In this document: positions 1 to 10,930 of the stretch, piece after piece | Layout: each line of letters begins with the position of its first letter | Numbering within the stretch: position 1 is the first letter of the stretch | From: Tragulus kanchil | Lineage: Eukaryota; Chordata; Mammalia; Artiodactyla; Tragulidae | Length of the DNA: 64,000 nt | Assembly: GCA_022376925.1 (NCBI GenBank) | Contig: JAIOJX010000025.1 | Coordinates: forward strand, 140,885,301-140,949,300 | Reading direction: 5' to 3' | The notes under the pieces: generated by a model | The model's database searches: none | Told to the model about the DNA's origin: nothing | What the model saw: the letters and a program-made list of their open reading frames with translations, nothing else | Program-made: the position numbers and the translations under genes

Positions 1-503
1 GTAAAACCTGAAAATCAAAACTATACAGAGATGTCACCTCACACCAGTTGGAAAGACCAATATTGAAATGTCTATTAATAAATGCTGGAGAGGGTGTGGG
101 TGTGGAGAAAAAGAAGCTTTCCCAGTTGTTGGTGGGAATACAGACTGGTAGAGCCACTATGGAGAACAGTATGGAGGTTCCTTAAAAGCTAAAAATGGAA
201 CCACCTTATCATCTTGTAATTCCACACATGGGCACATGTCTGGAGAAATTCTAGTTAAAAAAGATACATGCATACCATGTTCATAGTAGCACTATTTGTA
301 ATAGCCGGGACATGGAAGCAATTTAAATGTCCATTGAGAGGTGAATGGATAACGATGTGGTACAGTATATACAATGAAATACTACTAAGCTTTAAGGAAG
401 AATGAAATAATATAACTTACAGCAACATGAATAGACCTATGTAGTATAACTGAATAATTTTGCTGTACATTTGAAGCTAACAGAGAATTGTAAATTAATT
501 ATG
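1..503 (+). mobile_element. L1 LINE 3' fragment (copy A)
   Basis: This matches the end of L1 ORF2 and its 3' UTR, including the recognisable stretches for a growing-size mini-box around 85-175 (a trait of mammalian L1: text equivalent to 'ATGCTGGAGAGGGTG' then 'AGCCACTATGGAGAACAGTATGG'). It ends at an inverted Bov-tA SINE. It is a duplicate of 3520-4012. There is no intact coding frame. Confidence 0.85.
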
Positions 504-690
504 TTCATGTGTGCAAAGTTGCTTCGGTTGTGTCCAGCCCTTGTCCATGGGATTCTTCAGTCAAGAATACTGAAGTGGGTTACCATGCCATCCTCCAGGG
601 GATCTTCCTGACACAGGTATGGAACCTGCATATCTTACATCTCCTGCATTGGCAGGTGGTTCTTTAGCACTACCACCACCTGGGAAGCCC
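504..690 (-). mobile_element. Bov-tA SINE (inverted)
   Basis: Reverse-complement Bov-tA. It holds the inverted body (CAAGAATACTGAAGTGGGTT, CTCCAGGGGATCTTCCTGA) and ends in the inverted head ACCTGGGAAGCCC. It inserted into the L1 3' tail. Its duplicate is at 4013-4197. Confidence 0.9.
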
Positions 691-1446
691 CCAAAAATTT
701 TAAAAAAAAAGGCAAAGAAAAAATCAAATGGGTTCCCTGGGCCGCTGCTTCAGCTTCCATTTTAACACATGAAAATAAGCAGAAGAATGGGCCACATCAA
801 GATCAAGATTACTTTTTAGTAAGGTGGCCTAAACTAAACTTTCTGCAATTAGATTAACAGATGACTGCATAGGAGCATGAAATGAGGGAGTGGATGAGAG
901 AATGGAAAGGATGATTCTTTGCTCCACTATGTAGCTTATTCAATTTGAAGTTTATAAACCTCACATGATCAACTAAGACTCCAGTAATTAATTTTCATGT
1001 GTATTTTTGGATATAGTGAACTTTATTTATAGAATTGAAGATCTGAAGAGAAATTTGGAAACTGTTCATTTCAACTGCATATTTTTACATGAAGCCGATA
1101 TTGTTAGTAAATATATAACTCCTTGAATGCAGATTTCCAGACACACACTTGTATAGGCTTACCAATATATGTAACTGTCTCTCTTCTATTAAAATGGCTT
1201 CTTCACTAAAAATATTTACTTGTTTATCTCTGTCAACCAGTCTACTATTGAGTGTGTAATTTTTGGAGAATTTCTTTTCTCTGTAAGATGATGTCTGATA
1301 ACTATTTCCATCTCTGAGTTCAAGATCAATAAAAATTTTACCTATTCTCTTATGCTTTTTATTAAAAATAACTTGAATTCCTCAAGATTTTCCCCCAATA
1401 TATATATTTCTAAGTTTTATTTCCTATGATTAGGGGAAATATTCCT
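691..1446. other. Unassigned AT-rich intergenic DNA
   Basis: I see no gene or recognisable repeat here. The first part (to 998) is repeated at 4198-4505. The rest (999 to about 1650) is absent from copy B of D1. Confidence 0.6.
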
Positions 1447-1631
1447 TCATGTTGTGCTCAGACACTAAGTCATTTCTGATTCTTTGTGATCCCATGGACC
1501 TTATCCTGCCAGACTCCTCTGTCCGTGGAATTCTCCAGTCAAGAATACTGGAGTGGGTTGCCATTTCCTTCTCCAGGGAATCTTCCTGACCCAGGGATGA
1601 AAGCTGTGTTTCGTATCCCTCCTACATTAGT
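1447..1631 (-). mobile_element. Bov-tA SINE fragment (inverted)
   Basis: The inverted Bov-tA body is clear (GTGATCCCATGGACC, AGTCAAGAATACTGGAGTGG, CTTCCTGACCCAGGGAT). The head end is degraded. It lies inside the segment missing from copy B of D1. Confidence 0.85.
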
Positions 1632-2051
1632 GCCACCTTTCTTCATGTTAGTGGATCTCTTTACTTTTGAATAATTTGATTTGCTTATTCCCTAATTTCT
1701 ACTGTAATTTGTATATGAAGCAGTCCCAGAACACATAGACACACAGAGAGATATGTAAACATGCACATGCATTCTGTAGTAATCTTACTAGTGCAGTGTT
1801 TCAAGGCAGAAATTTCTGGTTCATTTTAGGAATGGGGTTTTCTATAGATTACCCTGAAATTTGATTCAGAGAGTGATGTGTCATATTACAATATACCTGC
1901 CAATTTCCTGTCATTGAAATGGATGATCAGAAAGCCATGTATTTCACAGTTGCATATCTCATCAATTTAATTCAACATCACAAAATATAGATAGCAAACC
2001 TTAGCTATGGATAGTAATATTTACTCTCTCCTATTCCTTTGGAAGCTCAGA

Positions 2052-2087
<36 letters not shown>

Positions 2088-2390
2088 TGAGAAAGAGAGA
2101 CAGAGATGGAATTATATATTGGATTCTTGCAATCTCTGCAGTACGGGTGATATTTCAGTTTCCCTTAATTACCTTTTGTTATATATATATATATAAACCA
2201 TGTCAAAGTTAATCCTATTTATAAATTGTGCTTTTGAGATATCATGTGATATTACTGTAGGTGCCATATGTATTACAGAATAAATTGTGAAAATTTTATA
2301 AGAAAAGTCAGTAGGCTAATAACCTGTATTACACCACAGTTTTAACTTTCTATTGAATATTAGTAGCAGTGAGGTTTATCAAAAATGCTT
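1632..2390. other. Unassigned intergenic DNA with GT and TA microsatellites
   Basis: There is no gene. A (TG)n run lies at 2056-2086 and a short (TA)n near 2180-2195. The copy at about 4531-5237 has a shorter TG run (4909-4933). Confidence 0.7.
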
Positions 2391-2562
2391 GGGCTTCCCT
2401 GGTCATCCAGTGGGTAAAGAGTCTGCTTTGCAGTGCAAGGGGCACTGGTTCCATCCCTGGCCTGGGAAGATCCTATGTGCTGCAGAGTAGTTGAACCCCA
2501 GTGTTCAATTATGCGCCCAAAGCCAGTGCTCTGCAACGAGAGGCCACTGCAAGGAGGCCCAT
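2391..2562 (+). mobile_element. CHR-type tRNA-Glu SINE, 3' truncated
   Basis: Head GGGCTTCCCTGGTCATCC, then the block TTTGCAGTGCAAGGGGCACT and the B-box-like GGTTCCATCCC. It is cut off at the D1 copy-A end, directly before L1. The same element continues further at 5238-5450. Confidence 0.85.
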
Positions 2563-4012
2563 TTTCGTAGAACTGTAACAAATACTTCTCAAATTTGTAT
2601 GGAAACACAAATGATCATGAATAGCCAAAACAATCTGGAGAAAGAACAGAGCTAGAGAAATCATGGTCCCTGACTGCAGACTATATGACAAAGCTACAGT
2701 AATCAATACAGTATGATATTGGCCCCAAAACAAACACATGGGTCAGCTGACAGGATAGGCAGCAAGACTATACAATGGAGTAAAGACAGCTCTTCAATAA
2801 CTGGTGCTGGGAAAACTGGATAGCTACATGTAAAAGAATGAAATCATAACATTTTCTGACATCATATATAAAAATAAAACAAAAATGGATTACAGATCTA
2901 AATTTAAAACCTAATGCTATAAAAATCATAGAGGAAAACTTAGGCAAAACACCCTTATATATAAATCACAGCAGTAGTTTTTCTATATCTACCTCCTATA
3001 GTAATGGAAATAAAAACAGAAATAAATAAATGGGATCTAATTAAACTTAAAAGCATTTTCACAGCAAAGAAAATCATAAACAAACAAAGACAACCTAAAA
3101 ACTTGGAGAAAATATTTGCTAACAGTACAGGATTAATTTGCAAAATACACATAAAGTTTCTACAGCTTAATGTCATAAAAATTCCAATCAAAAAATGGGT
3201 AGAAGACCTAAATAGACATTCCTCTGAAGAAGACATACAGATCGCTAACAAGCACATGAAAAGATGCTCAGTATCACTAATTATGGGCTTCCCAGGTGGT
3301 GCTAGTGTAAATAACTGTGTTGTCAATACAGGAGACATAAAAGACCATGGGTTTGATCCCTGGGTCGGGAAGATGCTCTGGAGAAGAGAACAACAACCCA
3401 CTCCAGTATTCTTGCCTTGGAGAATCCCATGGACAGAGGAGTCTGGTGGGCTACAGTCCAAAGGGTTGCAAAGACTTGGACGACTGAAGTGACTTAGCAT
3501 ATCACTAACTATTAGAAAAAAAATCAAAACTATACAGAGATGTCACCTCACACCAGTTGGAAAGACCAATATTGAAATGTCTATTAATAAATGCTGAGAG
3601 GGTGGGGGTGTGGAGAAAAAGAAGCTTTCCCAGTTGTTGGTGGGAATACAGACTGGTAGAGCCACTATGGAGAACAGTATGGAGGTTCCTTAAAAGCTAA
3701 AAATGGAACCACCTTATCATCTTGTAATTCCACACATGGGCACATGTCTGGAGAAATTCTAGTTAAAAAAGATACATGCATACCATGTTCATAGTAGCAC
3801 TATTTGTAATAGCCGGGACATGGAAGCAATTTAAATGTCCATTGAGAGGTGAATGGATAACGATGTGGTACAGTATATACAATGAAATACTACTAAGCTT
3901 TAAGGAAGAATGAAATAATATAACTTACAGCAACATGAATAGACCTATGTAGTATAACTGAATAATTTTGCTGTACATTTGAAGCTAACAGAGAATTGTA
4001 AATTAATTATGT
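2563..4012 (+). mobile_element. L1 LINE, 3' portion, degenerate, SINE-interrupted
   Basis: The sequence follows the C-terminal end of mammalian L1 ORF2 and runs into the 3' UTR. Landmarks are AGCTACAGTAATCAATACAG near 2692, GGTGCTGGGAAAACTGGAT near 2803, TCACCTCACACCAGTTGGAA near 3543 and GGTGGGAATACAGACTGGTA near 3638. Frames are broken by stops and frameshifts, so no reverse transcriptase can be made. A Bov-tA at 3285-3499 is inserted into it, and a second inverted Bov-tA follows at 4013. The 5' edge at 2563 is a junction with the truncated CHR of D1 copy A, so the upstream L1 part is missing or misplaced. Confidence 0.88.
3272..3512 (+). mobile_element. Bov-tA SINE nested in L1, with target-site duplication
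   Basis: The SINE body is 3285-3499 (GGGCTTCCCAGGTGG ... CACTCCAGTATTCTTGCCTT ... GGCTACAGTCCAAAGGG). The flanks TATCACTAATTAT (3272-3284) and TATCACTAACTAT (3500-3512) are a 13-bp target-site duplication with one mismatch, made from L1 sequence. Bov-tA is mobilised by BovB machinery. Confidence 0.92.
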
Positions 4013-4197
4013 TCATGTGTGCAAAGTTGCTTCGGTTGTGTCCAGCCCTGTCCATGGGATTCTTCAGTCAAGAATACTGAAGTGGGTTACCATGCCATCC
4101 TCCAGGGGATCTTCCTGACACAGGTATGGAACCTGCATATCTTACATCTCCTGCATTGGCAGGTGGTTCTTTAGCACTACCACCACCTGGGAAGCCC
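4013..4197 (-). mobile_element. Bov-tA SINE (inverted), copy B
   Basis: D1 duplicate of 504-690, with a one-base loss in the GTCCAGCCC region. Confidence 0.9.
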
Positions 4198-5237
4198 CCA
4201 AAAAATTTAAAAAAAAAGGCAAAGAAAAAATCAAATGGGTTCCCTGGGCCCCTGCTTCAGCTTCCATTTTAACACATGAAAATAAGCAGAAGAATGGGCC
4301 ACATCAAGATCAAGATTACTTTTTAGTAAGGTGGCCTAAACTAAACTTTCTGCAATTAGATTAACAGATGACTGCATAGGAGCATGAAATGAGGGAGTGG
4401 ATGAGAGAATGGAAAGGATGATTCTTTGCTCCACTATGTAGCTTATTCAATTTGAAGTTTATAAACCTCACATGATCAACTAAGACTCCAGTAATTAATT
4501 TTCATAGTGATCTTTATTTTGAATTTTGATTTGCTTATTCCCTAATTTCTACTGTAATTTGTATATGAAGCAGTCCCAGAACACATAGACACACAGAGAG
4601 ATATGTAAACATGCACATGCATTCTGTAGTAATCTTACTAGTGCAGTGTTTCAAGGCAGAAATTTCTGGTTCATTTTAGGAATGGGGTTTTCTATAGATT
4701 ACCCTGAAATTTGATTCAGAGAGTGATGTGTCATATTACAATATACCTGCCAATTTCCTGTCATTGAAATGGATGATCAGAAAGCCATGTATTTCACAGT
4801 TGCATATCTCATCAATTTAATTCAACATCACAAAATATAGATAGCAAACCTTAGCTATGGATAGTAATATTTACTCTCTCCTATTCCTTTGGAAGCTCAG
4901 AACTCTTTTGTGTGTGTGTGTGTGTGTGTGTGTCTGAGAAAGAGAGACAGAGATGGAATTATATATTGGATTCTTGCAATCTCTGCAGTACGGGTGATAT
5001 TTCAGTTTCCCTTAATTACCTTTTGTTATATATATATATATAAACCATGTCAAAGTTAATCCTATTTATAAATTGTGCTTTTGAGATATCATGTGATATT
5101 ACTGTAGGTGCCATATGTATTACAGAATAAATTGTGAAAATTTTATAAGAAAAGTCAGTAGGCTAATAACCTGTATTACACCACAGTTTTAACTTTCTAT
5201 TGAATATTAGTAGCAGTGAGGTTTATCAAAAATGCTT
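4198..5237. other. Unassigned AT-rich DNA (D1 copy B)
   Basis: Repeats 691-998 and about 1675-2390, joined across a gap of about 650 bp at 4505/4506. It contains a TG microsatellite at 4909-4933 and TA near 5029-5042. I see no gene. Confidence 0.7.
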
Positions 5238-5450
5238 GGGCTTCCCTGGTCATCCAGTGGGTAAAGAGTCTGCTTTGCAGTGCAAGGGGCACTGGTTCCA
5301 TCCCTGGCCTGGGAAGATCCTATGTGCTGCAGAGTAGTTGAACCCCAGTGTTCAATTATGCGCCCAAAGCCAGTGCTCTGCAACGAGAGAGGCCACTGCA
5401 AGGGGAGGCCCATACATGCCAAGGAATGTTCAGAAATACATTCATTAATT
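5238..5450 (+). mobile_element. CHR-type SINE, decayed tail
   Basis: A longer version of the element at 2391-2562. It reaches the GAGAGAGGCCACTGCAA block and a decayed tail. Part of it (from 5361) is duplicated at 6463 by D2. Confidence 0.8.
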
Positions 5451-5652
5451 TGTTCATTTTAGATCAGTTTGGTAGAAAGGAAAACACATTTTTCATCTGG
5501 CTATTAATAGTTTTTTTCTTCCACCTTGAGTTAAATAGAAAAGTGAAAGTGTTAGTCGCTCAGTAGTGCCCGACTCCTTCTGATTCCTTTAACTGTAGCC
5601 TTTGCAATTGTCACTTCATAGAGGATAAAGGTTAGAAACAGAATAGTGTAAA

Positions 5653-5942
5653 ATAATGTATTACTGGACTTCCCTGGTGGTCCAGTGGGTAAGGACACCG
5701 CCTTGCAGTGCAAGGGGCTCCAGCTGGATCCCTGGTCTGGGAAGATCCCACACGCCATGGAGCTGCTGGACCGATGTGTTCAACTACTAGCTGGAGCTCT
5801 GGAGCGCATACGCCCAAAGCTGGTGCTCTGCAATGAGAGAGACAGCTGCAATGGGAGGCCCACACAGGCCAAAGAACAAAGATGGATGGAAATAAATAAA
5901 TGAAAGACCAATAGAAGTGGCCAAAAAAAAAAGGGTATTACT
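5653..5942 (+). mobile_element. CHR-type SINE, full length (copy A)
   Basis: Element 5666-5934: head GGACTTCCCTGGTGGTCC, middle block GGAGCTGCTGGACCGATG, tail AATAAATAAATGAAAGACCA and poly(A). The upstream target site ATAATGTATTACT is at 5653-5665, but only GTATTACT remains downstream. Copy B shows the complete duplication. Confidence 0.9.
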
Positions 5943-5981
5943 TAAAAATGAAAAAGACATGCTTGGCATATAAGGAAGATT

Positions 5982-6178
5982 TTTGTTGTTGTTTACTCAG
6001 TAAGTCATGTCCAACTCTTGTAACCTTATGGACCTGTAGCCCACCAGGCTTCTCTGTCCACTGGATTTCCAAGGCAAGAATACTGGAGTGGTTTGCTATT
6101 TCCTTCCAGAGGATCTTCCCAATCCAGGAATTGAGCCTGGGTCTCCTACATTGGCAGATGAGCCACTTGGGCAGTCCA
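5982..6178 (-). mobile_element. Bov-tA SINE (inverted)
   Basis: Inverted Bov-tA starting with a GTT-rich tail. The body contains GGCAAGAATACTGGAGTGG. Flanks AAGGAAGAT (5972) and AAGGAAAAT (6178) look like a 9-bp target-site duplication with one change. Confidence 0.9.
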
Positions 6179-6754
6179 AGGAAAATAAGAAAACGTAACT
6201 AATAATGATTTGTATAAGTCAATTTACATATGCAGAAGAAATAATCTAGAAATAAACATTTGCCTTAATAACATAATGTTAACCAAACTTCTTAGGGAAT
6301 ATTGGAGAAAAATGCAGTTTTAATTTTAATATGCACATGAGATCAATTAATGTACCACATATGCAAATATAAAGGCAATGACCCTGATTCTGAATGCTTG
6401 TTATTTCTGGAGTTGGCATATGGTGCTCTCTAACAGCAGACGTAATGATTTCAATAAATTAGCGCCCAAAGCCAGTGCTCTGCAACGAGAGAGGCCACTG
6501 CAAGGGGAGGCCCATACATGCCAAGGAATGTTCAGAAATACATTCATTAATTTGTTCATTTTAGATCAGTTTGGTAGAAAGGAAAACACATTTTTCATCT
6601 GGCTATTAATAGTTTTTTTCTTCCACCTTGAGTTAAATAGAAAAGTGAAAGTGTTAGTCGCTCAGTAGTGCCCGACTCCTTCTGATTCCTTTAACTGTAG
6701 CCTTTGCAATTGTCACTTCATAGAGGATAAAGGTTAGAAACAGAATAGTGTAAA

Positions 6755-7051
6755 ATAATGTATTACTGGACTTCCCTGGTGGTCCAGTGGGTAAGGACAC
6801 CGCCTTGCAGTGCAAGGGGCTCCAGCTGGATCCCTGGTCTGGGAAGATCCCACACGCCATGGAGCTGCTGGACCGATGTGTTCAACTACTAGCTGGAGCT
6901 CTGGAGCGCATACGCCCAAAGCTGGTGCTCTGCAATGAGAGAGACAGCTGCAATGGGAGGCCCACACAGGCCAAAGAACAAAGATGGATGGAAATAAATA
7001 AATGAAAGACCAATAGAAGTGGCCAAAAAAAAAAAAAGATAATGTATTACT
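6755..7051 (+). mobile_element. CHR-type SINE, full length, perfect target-site duplication (copy B)
   Basis: Element 6768-7038, flanked by perfect 13-bp direct repeats ATAATGTATTACT at 6755-6767 and 7039-7051. This is direct evidence of retroposition. CHR SINEs derive from tRNA-Glu and have an internal pol III promoter. Confidence 0.93.
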
Positions 7052-7090
7052 TAAAAATGAAAAAGACATGCTTGGCATATAAGGAAGATT

Positions 7091-7286
7091 TTTGTTGTTG
7101 TTTACTCAGTAAGTCATGTCCAACTCTTGTAACCTTATGGACCTGTAGCCCACCAGGCTTCTCTGTCCACTGGATTTCCAAGGCAAGAATACTGGAGTGG
7201 TTTGCTATTTCCTTCCAGAGGATCTTCCCAATCCAGGAATTGAGCCTGGGTCTCCTACATTGGCAGATGAGCCACTTGGGCAGTCC
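7091..7286 (-). mobile_element. Bov-tA SINE (inverted), copy B
   Basis: D2 duplicate of 5982-6178. Confidence 0.9.
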
Positions 7287-8088
7287 AAGGAAAATAAGAA
7301 AACGTAACTAATAATGATTTGTATAAGTCAATTTACATATGCAGAAGAAATAATCTAGAAATAAACATTTGCCTTAATAACATAATGTTAACCAAACTTC
7401 TTAGGGAATATTGGAGAAAAATGCAGTTTTAATTTTAATATGCACATGAGATCAATTAATGTACCACATATGCAAATATAAAGGCAATGACCCTGATTCT
7501 GAATGCTTGTTATTTCTGGAGTTGGCATATGGTGCTCTCTAACAGCAGACGTAATGATTTCAATAAATTAGCTGCTAATACCATGTAATGCACTCTGATT
7601 TGTGTTAATTTGGACATTACTTAGCAATTTCATGTAATTTTTTTTTAAAAATCTGTTTTTAAGGCAGTATTAGAATTTTGTTTTGCATTAAGAGTTTAAA
7701 AATGGTAAGAATAAGGATAACATTTTAATATAGATGTCTTAGTAAGACAAAAATAGCATCACAAAGTAGGAGTGAAGAATGTTACAAACTTTAAACAAAA
7801 ATTTATTTAATTATGTATAGTTAAAAAAATATTTCTCACGTTGGAAAATAATCATGCCAACTGGTTGAAAGATTTAGTATTCTCCTATTAAACTAACTGA
7901 TGCTGAATGCCCCTCTTGAAGTATTTTCTACCCTTATTACCTTTGTTGTGGAACATGAAAAGTTTAGTCTGGTACTTACTGGTGGTGGTGGAGGTAATTG
8001 TAGTAGAAGTAATGTTCACAGATACATACATGTAGGTGAATTATGTATACATATATAATGTTATGTTACAAAATTATATATACATATC
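7287..8088. other. Unassigned AT-rich intergenic DNA
   Basis: I recognise no gene or repeat. The part from 7391 recurs at 8474 (D3), and the part to 7571 repeats 6178-6462 (D2). Confidence 0.6.
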
Positions 8089-8391
8089 TGTCTCACAGAC
8101 TTAGAGAAGAAATTTATGGTTGCTGGGGAGCAGAATGGGGAGAAGGGATAGTTAGGGAGTTTGGGATCATCATGTGCTGCACAGCTATATTTAAAATGAA
8201 TAGCCAACAAGGTCCTACACCAGAGCATGGAGAACCCTGCTCAATGTTCCGTGGCAGCTTGGATGGAAGGGAAGTTTGGTGGAGAATGGATGCGTGTATA
8301 TGTATGACTGAGTCCCTTGCTGTCCACAAAAAAACTATCACAACATTGTTAATCAGCTGTACTCTGATACAAAGTAAATAATTAAAAAAGA
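8089..8391 (+). mobile_element. L1 3' UTR (copy 1 of 3)
   Basis: Matches the ruminant L1 3' end: TCACAGACTTAGAGAAGAAA, ATAGTTAGGGAGTTTGGG, CCAACAAGGTCCTACACC, TATCACAACATTGTTAATCA, then an A-rich end. It is non-coding. Confidence 0.88.
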
Positions 8392-9170
8392 AACTATATC
8401 CACAGATCCATGCAGAATGCATGAAAAGACTGACAATATTTAATATGCAAATAATCAATTTGCCTAAATTTGTACCAAACTTCTTAGGGAATATTGGAGA
8501 AAAATGCAGTATTAATTTTAATATGCACATGAGATCAATTAATGTACCACATATGCAAATATAAAGGCAATGACCCTGATTCTGAATGCTTGTTATTTCT
8601 GGAGTTGGCATATGGTGCTCTCTAACAGCAGACGTAATGATTTCAATAAATTAGCTGCTAATACCATGTAATGCACTCTGATTTGTGTTAATTTGGACAT
8701 TACTTAGCAATTTCATGTAATTTTTTTAAAAATCTGTTTTTAAGGCAGTATTAGAATTTTGTTTTGCATTAAGAGTTTAAAAATGGTAAGAATAAGGATA
8801 ACATTTTAATATAGATGTCTTAGTAAGACAAAAATAGCATCACAAAGTAGGAGTGAAGAATGTTACAAACTTTAAACAAAAATTTATTTAATTATGTATA
8901 GTTAAAAAAATATTTCTCACGTTGGAAAATAATCATGCCAACTGGTTGAAAGATTTAGTATTCTCCTATTAAACTAACTGATGCTGAATGCCCCTCTTGA
9001 AGTATTTTCTACCCTTATTACCTTTGTTGTGGAACATGAAAAGTTTAGTCTGGTACTTACTGGTGGTGGTGGAGGTAATTGTAGTAGAAGTAATGTTCAC
9101 AGATACATACATGTAGGTGAATTATGTATACATATATAATGTTATGTTACAAAATTATATATACATATCT

Positions 9171-9473
9171 GTCTCACAGACTTAGAGAAGAAATTTATGG
9201 TTGCTGGGGAGCAGAATGGGGAGAAGGGATAGTTAGGGAGTTTGGGATCATCATGTGCTGCACAGCTATATTTAAAATGAATAGCCAACAAGGTCCTACA
9301 CCAGAGCATGGAGAACCCTGCTCAATGTTCCGTGGCAGCTTGGATGGAAGGGAAGTTTGGTGGAGAATGGATGCGTGTATATGTATGACTGAGTCCCTTG
9401 CTGTCCACAAAAAAACTATCACAACATTGTTAATCAGCTGTACTCTGATACAAAGTAAATAATTAAAAAAGAA
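9171..9473 (+). mobile_element. L1 3' UTR (copy 2 of 3)
   Basis: Duplicate of 8089-8391 through D3. It is also the start of copy A of D4, so the segment is triplicated. Confidence 0.88.
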
Positions 9474-9757
9474 ACTATATCCACAGATCCATGCAAAAAT
9501 GTATGTTATACGAACTATGCACACTATATGACACCCTGGATTAATAGGTTTTATGAAATCATTAAAAAGAAAATATGAAACAAGAGAAAGACATTTTATC
9601 TTTGACCTATACCAAGTAAAATCAAGAAGCTGTTTATATCTCTGGGGAAAACACAGTTATTGCTGCAGTGGAGCCCCCATGCCACCTGCTCCTGCTCTTG
9701 CCTCACTGCCGTTTTCTCTTGAGGTGAAACAAGTTGGTCAGGTAGCTCACAGCACTC

Positions 9758-10065
9758 ATGGCCTTTAAATACACAGGCAAGACCAGAGGCACAGAGGGAA
9801 AGAATCTCAAAGTGAAAGGACCTGTTGGGATGCCTACACAGGCTCTGAGAATAACTACACAGAAAACTTGTGTTTAAGGGTCTGAGACTTGGGATGCATT
9901 CCAGACGAGGGTCCACAAGCAACTCATTGACCTGCACAGTCCTTCTGAGATTGTTAAGCAGATCACTTCCATCAGTAATGAGCCAGGAGTCAAGGTGGAA
10001 GTCACCATTGCTGATGCCTAAATCAACCTTTTTAATAAATTGGTAATCTGTTATTTAAAAAAGAA
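9758..10065 (+). pseudogene. RPS20: Processed pseudogene of ribosomal protein S20 (copy 1)
   Basis: Reading from ATG at 9758, the frame gives MAFKYTGKT, then [17 protein letters not shown], and later [16 protein letters not shown] and VEVTIADA, ending at TAA 10019-10021. This is the eS20 protein of the small ribosomal subunit. Compared with the usual 119 residues, about 31 residues (10-40) are missing after GKT, one more residue is lost in the KTPCGEG region, and an in-frame TAA at codon 40 interrupts it. There are no introns, and the 3' UTR with AATAAA and a short A-rich end (about 10035-10062) is retained. It is a dead retrocopy with no function expected. Confidence 0.92.
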
Positions 10066-10234
10066 GTATTTTCTTTGGTCTTACACAGGTGGATGGATGA
10101 TAGACATCAGCTTATATAAAAGCTAATAAACATGAATATTTCCTATATGATTCTTGTGAGAGAGTAAAAAATAGAAACAAATACCAAAAAAAATACAAAG
10201 TTATAATTGTACATTTTCCTTAACATCTCATTTC

Positions 10235-10311
10235 ACTTTCTACACTTCAGTTTCCTTACTAGGAATGGGTTAATGTTAATTAACTCACACAACTTTTATG
10301 GGAATTGAATG
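10235..10311 (-). mobile_element. MIR SINE fragment (inverted)
   Basis: CTTCAGTTTCCTTACTAGGA followed by an inverted MIR core. It is cut by the D4 junction. The fuller copy is at 11398-11520. Confidence 0.6.
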
Positions 10312-10350
10312 GAGGGGAATATGGTGGGTTAAAAAGCTTATATATACATA

Positions 10351-10646
10351 TCTGTCTCACAGACTTAGAGAAGAAATTTATGGTTGCTGGGGAGCAGAAT
10401 GGGGAGAAGGGAGTTTGGGATCATCATGTGCTGCACAGCTATATTTAAAATGAATAGCCAACAAGGTCCTACACCAGAGCATGGAGAACCCTGCTCAATG
10501 TTCCGTGGCAGCTTGGATGGAAGGGAAGTTTGGTGGAGAATGGATGCGTGTATATGTATGACTGAGTCCCTTGCTGTCCACAAAAAAACTATCACAACAT
10601 TGTTAATCAGCTGTACTCTGATACAAAGTAAATAATTAAAAAAGAA
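10351..10646 (+). mobile_element. L1 3' UTR (copy 3 of 3)
   Basis: D4 duplicate of 9171-9473 with a 10-bp loss near the start. Confidence 0.87.
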
Positions 10647-10930
10647 ACTATATCCACAGATCCATGCAAAAATGTATGTTATACGAACTATGCACACTAT
10701 ATGACACCCTGGATTAATAGGTTTTATGAAATCATTAAAAATAAAATATGCAACAAGAGAAAGACATTTTATTTTTGACCTATTCCAAGTAAAATCAAGA
10801 AGCTGTTTATATCTCTGGGGAAAACACAGTTATTGCTGCAGTGGAGCCCCCATGCCACCTGCTCCTGCTCTTGCCTCACTGCCGTTTTCTCTTGAGGTGA
10901 AACAAGTTGGTCAGGTAGCTCACAGCACTC

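Larger units (their letters stand above)
11..5413. repeat. Duplication pair D1 (A 11-2562, B 3520-5413)
   Basis: Copy A 11-998 matches 3520-4505, and 1681-2562 matches 4531-5413. Copy B lacks about 650 bp (A 999 to about 1650), including a Bov-tA fragment. The 2563-3519 spacer is the upstream part of the same L1 that continues in copy B, so B lies in natural context and A looks like a misplaced extra copy. A differs from B near its 3' end by two short losses in a CHR SINE, and B has several indels near its 5' end. Confidence 0.93.
5361..7571. repeat. Duplication pair D2 (A 5361-6462, B 6463-7571)
   Basis: Head-to-tail and flush, with copy starts 1,102 bp apart. The junction joins AAATTAG to CGCCCAAAG, with at most 2 bp of shared sequence. 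The copies differ mainly at the CHR poly(A) and target site, where B is complete and A has lost about 7 bp. Confidence 0.96.
7391..9495. repeat. Duplication pair D3 (A 7391-8414, B 8474-9495)
   Basis: Copy starts are 1,083 bp apart. The copies are separated by 59 bp (8415-8473) that resemble neither flank well. Near identical. Confidence 0.95.

Noticed and set aside
2955..3527. 190-codon open frame on the minus strand, the longest in the window
   Set aside because: It runs antisense across L1 and the nested Bov-tA. Its length comes from repeat sequence, not a gene.
5666..5934. tRNA gene inside the CHR element
   Set aside because: CHR SINEs derive from a tRNA and keep B-box-like bases, but no cloverleaf-forming intact tRNA is seen.
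8114..8611. 165-codon minus-strand frame near the L1 3' UTR
   Set aside because: Antisense to the L1 3' UTR and flanking AT-rich DNA. The same stretch in the D3 and D4 copies changes length as the junction changes.
9758..10021. A functional RPS20 gene
   Set aside because: Premature stop, 31-residue internal loss, no introns and an A-rich end mark it as a dead retrocopy.
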